Below are positions 15,101 to 17,881 of a DNA stretch of 17,881 nt, piece by piece. The position numbers were made by a program, and so were the translations under genes. The stretch's first letter is position 1; every line of letters begins with the position of its first letter. Location of the stretch: NCBI GenBank assembly GCA_019894735.1, contig JAGXOB010000041.1, positions 388 through 18,268 of the forward strand. Direction: 5' to 3'. The stretch comes from Promethearchaeota archaeon. GTDB lineage: Archaea > Asgardarchaeota > Lokiarchaeia > Sigynarchaeales > SOKP01. Below the pieces are notes generated by a model, which worked only from the letters and a program-made list of their open reading frames with translations, did no database searches and was not told the DNA's origin.

Positions 15101-17307
15101 AAATAAAGAAATTTAGAAAGCAGGTTCAAAATCTTTTATTAAATTCAATTTTCATAATAGTCAGTCTATATGTTTCGTTATTATTAAGCAATTTATTGAT
15201 AGCTTATAATCCATTATTAACGGGATATCCATCATTAAGTTTTTCTGGAATCATATTTTCTCTACTGATGTTTATCCTAAACGGATTACTAAATCGAACA
15301 ATAGGAATTAAAATCAAAAATATTATTCTATTGGGCGCTTTTATTTTCTTTCAATTCTTTTTTATTGCATTTTGGATATCTTTTTTCTCTATATTTGGTC
15401 CGTTTGATTTATTTAGGATTCTCCTAATTTTAATATCTGAAACGGTATTTACCTCGTATACTATTTACTTATCAGGAAAAACTACTAAAAATGAGAAATG
15501 GAAGGATACCATAAAGAAAATTTATTCTTTTATTATATTTTGTATTTATCTAGAAACTTCAGTATTGTTTTTAGGATTATTTCAATTATTCTTAGGCTTC
15601 TACGAAAGTTTATTGTTTTCTCAAATCATATTATTTTTGATAAGTATCATAGAAATGTTTGCTATTAAGCGTCTTAAAGAAGGAGCTATGGATATAGTTC
15701 ATACTATAAGTTTTATAAATATCTCTTGGGTTCTTTTTATAATATTGTATGGTGCGTTTAGCTATAGTATGTTTTCACTAGTTTTAATTGTGTTTTTAAT
15801 GATTCTAATGCAATTTTATACTAATTATTCATATTTCAATATTAGACGAAAGTTTAATCCAGACAAATTATCCACATTTGTAAAATGGAAGGACCTTAGA
15901 CAGAACATATTAGGATGGGGCGCTTACTCCCTTCTACTATTTAGCGTTTTTAACATTTTAACACTTGTTGGATTTGAATTTATTTTAATAATCGTGATCT
16001 TAAGCCTAATCTCGCATTTACTAGCGTTGTTTGATAAATACACTTTAAAGTTTTTAGGAAAGGCATCGAATTTCTTTATAAGCTTATCATGGGTCGTTTT
16101 GATTGGTTTTTCAATCCTATTTTATATTAATTGGATTTTGATATTCTCGGTCCAGATAATACCCATAATAATACTTCTCTTAATAATTCAAATCGCCTAC
16201 TTATTTAGATTATTGAAAGATTGGGAATTTATTAAATCAAACCAATCAGTAATTAAAGGAACTCTATTGAAATTGGTATATCTTAATTTAATCACGTGGT
16301 CATTATATTACATTAGTCCTGATATTTTTATTTCGCTGAATTTAGTTCTCTTATCATTTATTGTTCTTCTTAGTTTAACATTCTTAGACAATTACATCAA
16401 AACGGTAAATGAAAAGATTAGGAAGAATCTAAGAGTTTTCAGTTTCATCCTAACAGAAGTTTTGTTATCTTCTGAGATATTTTTATCGTTAGAACTATTT
16501 GTTTCCCCCAATTTCATTTGTAATCTTAGTATTTCATTGTTCTTCTTTATGATTGTAAATTTAGTGTTATTTAAGCCATTTAAACGCAAAAGGTCTAGCT
16601 CTTTCCTCTATACTCTAGTGATGTTTTTATTATTAAGCACAATTACGTTTAATATATCATTATCGGGCTGGAGTTTCTCGTGGATTTTTATAGGAATTTT
16701 GTTATACTTGTTCGTTTTTATGTTAGAAGAATTGAAAGCCTTCTTCAATAATATTCTGGACAATCTAAGATTGATGTTTTTAAAGTTAAAGAATGTTCTT
16801 CTTAGCGCATATTATTCGTTTATAAATTTCTTAAAAAGGAACGTTAGAGTAATCGCAATTATTCTGTGTATATTAGCAGGTATAATAGTGGGAATAACTT
16901 TTTCTGAAATTGGTCTATTACCTTTGCTAATATGGTATCATGCGACATTATTAGCTTTAGCAACTTCTGGAATTTTAATTTCTTTAATCCCACCTAAGAA
17001 AACTGACGACTTAGATATAGTGTTTAAGAAGAGAATGCAACGCTTTATAACTCTTTGGGTCAGCTTTACATTTTTTGTGTTTGCACTTATCCTACCATAT
17101 ATTACATCGTTTCTTTTCGCTTTAATTCTGATATTATCGTCCATAATTATATTAGGAGCAATATTGGCAATATACATATATAGGATTGAAAAAAAGCAGA
17201 AGATTTCAATCAAGTGGAGGTTTTACACAACAATAATTTTAATAACCCTAACGATTATTTGGGCTCTGTTGTTGGTTATTTTTTACCTTACTGAAGTAAC
17301 ACGGTAA
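9169..17307 (+). CDS. Giant polytopic membrane protein, 2712 aa, roughly 80 predicted helices
   Basis: One uninterrupted frame of 8.1 kb encodes a protein that is almost wholly hydrophobic: segments of about 20-25 Ile/Leu/Phe/Tyr/Val-rich residues recur every 30 or so residues, separated by short Lys/Arg/Glu/Asn loops. After an acidic cytosol-like N-terminus (NSSDSEEVVIDDNKK) the helices begin near residue 20 and continue to the C-terminus (YLTEVTR). The longest soluble loops are short, for example the charged stretch near 1838-1858 (KKKAKDQEDLSD). Residues about 324-507, 508-691 and 692-875 are tandem 184-residue repeats of six helices each, and a weaker copy precedes them. No enzyme, transporter or receptor motif is seen. 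I know of no named family with this design; it may build a membrane scaffold, channel or lipid conduit, but that is speculation. Confidence 0.88.
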   Translation: MNSSDSEEVVIDDNKKYQKLNFFVSLLLTLLVFLISFLNNAPVIILIALPAMFILTYCEEKFNFTIKSYSRYIYLINSVSVLTFVIFWIFPNYFGLTLINIQFIIFSISLYFLFQIFMKLSYFKEENVLVLQNILAVISFTIILYSFFPLIELVYINFTHDTILILFSEVLIHSIIILIITLISFYFLYARIHLYEKPWKLFNFCVIAVFLCIELIWFTLINLKNIVLGVPGLIQTGLIGSTIFLSIVFLSFILFNYIIKVFSRDISLSLTYYACWFSISSIFLVLIALYWNNSVIVLVDLLLVSILSLLNLKFGTVINKIKEGTFLKFAKFFYYALILEIFFLFYEIFNILFMLNQIISLFLSICVIGVIFNLLSTYEKLISRKIKLVLTSFIFAFNIYVVGFYFIEANIDYFYFYLVAPILFCFLLYGPLYYLYKENVIKQKVLALYSFMSSWVLLVLIFILNFFIINIYFTAYFLLGTLVNVLFFTFCLVLLISFGKKIKRVKESSSKLILNLLSYPIIIEIFILLFTIFTIYFHLDLFLSSFISLSIISVIFYLLSKEEKLFPKSPAIILNTFTFYYGVLIAGYYSVIFTLGTFFVYFIPLILVCILSYIPIFYLYKKTVLNHKTLLVYHFYCSIIIVLTIFILNFFIIFNFLNVFLIIVSLINVLYITVGSYYVYKFSVKLNILSTDSFKRFSFIVNILIILEFYAILFSIFYQELLIDPFLSAYFSTLPICFIINILSKNRIIFSENSAIGINILTLSFTSVLSSFYIFLFLRNSVFVYVLPLLVFSLSILLPLFYTASKKIFSKFVEKLILLDSMLISALLLILPSITGSELIRFGINVDYFFVIISTLFLFFGFLRYLEYIFDKYNFKENYVVSLKSSQIVIWITLSIIIALKIFNLIDFIANNFWLSISCSCLTFLILNLVVLIPLENLKQRIFENDSSKLDYYKIYKIYEYTKNISFFAIIFSTAAIITTIIPSHILLSLLYLPESFLFMTFTNLGILLLIYLVLSIVSGKVFRIDFLKIKNIFEISSWIFIKLFIFLLIFILPIQISSLLRIVVPLLIIIFMSPITIYYLRKIFFISDNSLGIAKKLNFYIFSIALITIFVDLFWSFSTTIPFFSSNQALQIIIVISAIYLFYNYYILKFNSVIERASEFRMIKILGSSVLVLFSFFSIFPSIFEYITYIIFFLLLFLIISNRNRNYLLRVTFYSALSMFMFIKVMGTLNFCMIIPVFNLSYFSIYFFIYSFSLILMLFLSIVLNMKKTNVLEKFSLYILISLTSLLLLIVNTVIPLIYNISISLFVFLLLTGNFFYRLKDERYKWFIRPCVLLLTFGIMSYLSYFILFNNPIFLSFKPILTFTLTSTITGIAYVGTYNKTPKKFRKITFYIAFSIYIISFPIFVYFFLNALFSLQIWDIFLFLIAINIGIVLFYVSIGIYYWKFSRAIWKSGWRLWILIPFVNFYIINELFTNVNLYTNTLNFFNLEINGSFIITFVICILLSLPFWYTWIKKHFTQILIIVWSFSLFFLYWFSQNVFPENALITNIVFFVFAISLLVPLIYRLKMWKIMTILWISYIIVNISFLFTLFLEISMPIEINFSINLIIIGIFILILSFFPNLKNKKNIILIVSYLVSLIGIFLTIFNIVITIINNLPISINIAFITLAMSLFSSRLLKLNKTFFNTLISTILVINFSLFTYFTLIMIPGFELFSVFLAITVFGGSLFIFNKFRMVIPIKKIIPLTILSLGVSLTLSNLTYFFLPSFIYLTIAVFILVNAIFLRSVLYEYRSVLWYAFPIPIILIFLQFMVLIDLFQSPLIISLISIIAYTALFQIPCRVFKKKAKDQEDLSDLGLLKVDSILSLLLHFEIGILSFSLINENWNIGYFEITLLSVLIFFVSTLFEIHIIKKVNKKIIYIFNLVAYIFISIGLFLFLNQFIVIDVSLFVLNLVIFLILQFYTLYGLCYYIGKLTHYDESKIKKFRKQVQNLLLNSIFIIVSLYVSLLLSNLLIAYNPLLTGYPSLSFSGIIFSLLMFILNGLLNRTIGIKIKNIILLGAFIFFQFFFIAFWISFFSIFGPFDLFRILLILISETVFTSYTIYLSGKTTKNEKWKDTIKKIYSFIIFCIYLETSVLFLGLFQLFLGFYESLLFSQIILFLISIIEMFAIKRLKEGAMDIVHTISFINISWVLFIILYGAFSYSMFSLVLIVFLMILMQFYTNYSYFNIRRKFNPDKLSTFVKWKDLRQNILGWGAYSLLLFSVFNILTLVGFEFILIIVILSLISHLLALFDKYTLKFLGKASNFFISLSWVVLIGFSILFYINWILIFSVQIIPIIILLLIIQIAYLFRLLKDWEFIKSNQSVIKGTLLKLVYLNLITWSLYYISPDIFISLNLVLLSFIVLLSLTFLDNYIKTVNEKIRKNLRVFSFILTEVLLSSEIFLSLELFVSPNFICNLSISLFFFMIVNLVLFKPFKRKRSSSFLYTLVMFLLLSTITFNISLSGWSFSWIFIGILLYLFVFMLEELKAFFNNILDNLRLMFLKLKNVLLSAYYSFINFLKRNVRVIAIILCILAGIIVGITFSEIGLLPLLIWYHATLLALATSGILISLIPPKKTDDLDIVFKKRMQRFITLWVSFTFFVFALILPYITSFLFALILILSSIIILGAILAIYIYRIEKKQKISIKWRFYTTIILITLTIIWALLLVIFYLTEVTR
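10138..10689 (+). repeat. Internal 552-bp repeat, unit 1 (residues 324-507)
   Basis: First clear unit of the ungapped 184-residue repeat. Shared marks with unit 2 at exactly 184 residues' spacing are LLS..EKL, YLYK..V...K.L, IFILNFFII and L.NVL..T. Over the 59 residues starting at PLYYLYK, 25 are identical to unit 2. At DNA level ATTTTTATTCTTAACTT (10549-10565) recurs exactly 552 bp later. Confidence 0.75.
10690..11241 (+). repeat. Internal 552-bp repeat, unit 2 (residues 508-691)
   Basis: Middle unit, with six hydrophobic helices. It matches unit 1 through IFILNFFII and YLYK, and unit 3 through ILSK/LLSK, VY.(I/L)P(L/I)L and the hydrophobic pattern, always at an offset of 184 residues without gaps. 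Confidence 0.75.
11242..11793 (+). repeat. Internal 552-bp repeat, unit 3 (residues 692-875)
   Basis: Third unit, more diverged. ILSKNRIIFSENSAIGINILT lines up with unit 2 LLSKEEKLFPKSPAIILNTFT, and VYVLPLL with VYFIPLI, at the same 184-residue offset. Beyond it the spacing drifts, although similar elements such as VPLLIIIFMSP..IYYLRK reappear. Confidence 0.65.
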
Positions 17308-17397
17308 TTTTTATCAACTTAAGTTTTAAGAACGAAATGGATTAAATTATAAAATTCTAGTCCAGAGTTGCAAAATAAGTTTAGGATATGAAATTTT

Positions 17398-17568
17398 CTA
17401 GAGGTTGCTGTTCTTCCATTTCTTAATATACTGCTTAAAATTATCATCAGTTATTCCAATTGAATTTAGATTACTCTTTTTTAGAGTTTTGAGTTTAAGA
17501 GCGCTATCTGTTGAATTACTTTTAAAACCTAACGACCAATCGAAATAAGAAACCACTTTTGATGACAT
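17398..17568 (-). CDS. Possible small basic protein, 56 aa
   Basis: An ORF from ATG 17568 to TAG 17398, convergent with the giant gene 90 nt away. GTGAT sits immediately before the ATG, a weak and very close match to a ribosome site. The product is basic and helical in its second half (KLKTLKKSNLNSIGITDDN and then FKQYIKKWKNSNL), with no recognised motif and no membrane segment. It is unrelated to the small proteins at 5569 and 6189. Coding status is uncertain because a 56-codon ORF can occur by chance. Confidence 0.35.
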   Translation of the reverse strand: MSSKVVSYFDWSLGFKSNSTDSALKLKTLKKSNLNSIGITDDNFKQYIKKWKNSNL

Positions 17569-17720
17569 AATCACAATTTAACATTAGACAAAAATAAAGG
17601 GATACAGACTGTAAATTTACTAAAAAATCATCCTTAAAATGATATTAGAAAGCGAATAATTGTAATATATTTTTTAAAAAAAAAGTGAAGTAAAAAAAAC
17701 CTTGATAAAATCCTAATTTG

Positions 17721-17870
17721 TTATTTGATATTTTCGATCGAAATTTTTGGATTGGTTAGGTTTATACCTATTTCCCTGATTTCATTAATGACTTTATCGA
17801 CAACTTGCTCTGCTTCAGATGTTCTTTTCAAACCGGTTATCACCATTTTTCCCTTAGAGAATAAAACGAA
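17721..17870 (-). CDS. C-terminal part of a TATA-binding protein, interrupted by an in-frame TGA
   Basis: The frame reads FVLFSKGKMVITGLKRTSE and continues AEQVVDKVINEIREIGINLTN to the stop at 17721. This matches a TBP half-repeat: the strand ending in F.(S/R).GKMVITG, the conserved basic Gly-Leu-Lys turn, then the long amphipathic helix. TBP binds the TATA box and recruits TFB and RNA polymerase. In the same frame TGA occurs at 17871-17873, exactly where TBPs have a hydrophobic strand residue, eight codons before the first Met (17846). So this is a broken or truncated TBP copy, a frameshift or sequence error near the edge, or a recoded TGA. In a neighbouring frame the upstream bases read QILIRFIL, also strand-like, which would fit a one-base error. 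Confidence 0.6.
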   Translation of the reverse strand, partial: FVLFSKGKMVITGLKRTSEAEQVVDKVINEIREIGINLTNPKISIENIK

Positions 17871-17881
17871 TCAGAATTTGC

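Noticed and set aside
10638..17213. Several short ORFs inside the giant gene (10638-10826 plus; 11802-12014, 14067-14267, 16392-16589 and 16938-17213 minus)
   Set aside because: All overlap the uninterrupted membrane-protein frame and have products typical of shadow frames (Lys/Asn/Ile-rich, or spill-over hydrophobic); none has a ribosome site.
1..17881. CRISPR array, insertion sequence or integrase
   Set aside because: There is no regular short repeat/spacer series, no transposase or recombinase frame, and no terminal inverted repeats flanked by target duplications.

Overview
The window is AT-rich and archaeal. Four things show this: a tRNA-Thr gene whose intron is bounded by a bulge-helix-bulge motif, several GGAGGTG-type ribosome binding sites, AT-rich TATA-like elements upstream of genes, and the C-terminal part of a TATA-binding protein at the right edge. 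Low GC, many lineage-specific small proteins and a very large membrane protein would fit an Asgard-type (Lokiarchaeia-like) archaeon. That placement is inference, because no marker gene here is diagnostic.

Left part (1-5524): a small acidic protein of unknown function (minus strand), the intron-containing tRNA-Thr(TGT), an alkaline-phosphatase-superfamily phosphodiesterase (plus), a cysteine-rich protein with two 4Fe-4S ferredoxin motifs and a possible winged-helix N-terminus (minus), a DUF134 DNA-binding protein with a zinc ribbon (minus), and a class I PLP aminotransferase resembling LL-diaminopimelate aminotransferase (plus). The aminotransferase reading frame has no ATG, GTG or TTG in the expected N-terminal region and probably starts at ATT.

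Middle (5525-6762): this looks almost empty but holds the most unusual signal. On the minus strand there are two tandem copies, about 630 bp apart, of a cassette: promoter, two-hairpin RNA leader, about 70-80 nt, GGAGGTGA, small ORF of about 58 codons. The leaders keep the same two stems with compensatory base changes, and the two small proteins share a short motif. The region also carries palindromes around the start of copy 2 and ends at the divergent promoter of a GH4 glycosidase gene.

Right part (6763-17881): an NAD/metal-dependent GH4 glycoside hydrolase, then a two-gene unit. A 313-aa multi-pass membrane protein overlaps by 14 nt a single 8.1-kb gene for a 2712-aa protein made almost entirely of predicted membrane helices. 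Within it, three consecutive 184-residue blocks align without gaps, so it grew at least partly by tandem internal duplication. After it come a possible 56-aa ORF and the end of a TBP gene, which is interrupted by an in-frame TGA ten bases from the window edge.

The genes do not form one pathway. The two clear units are the membrane pair and the duplicated leader/small-ORF cassettes.
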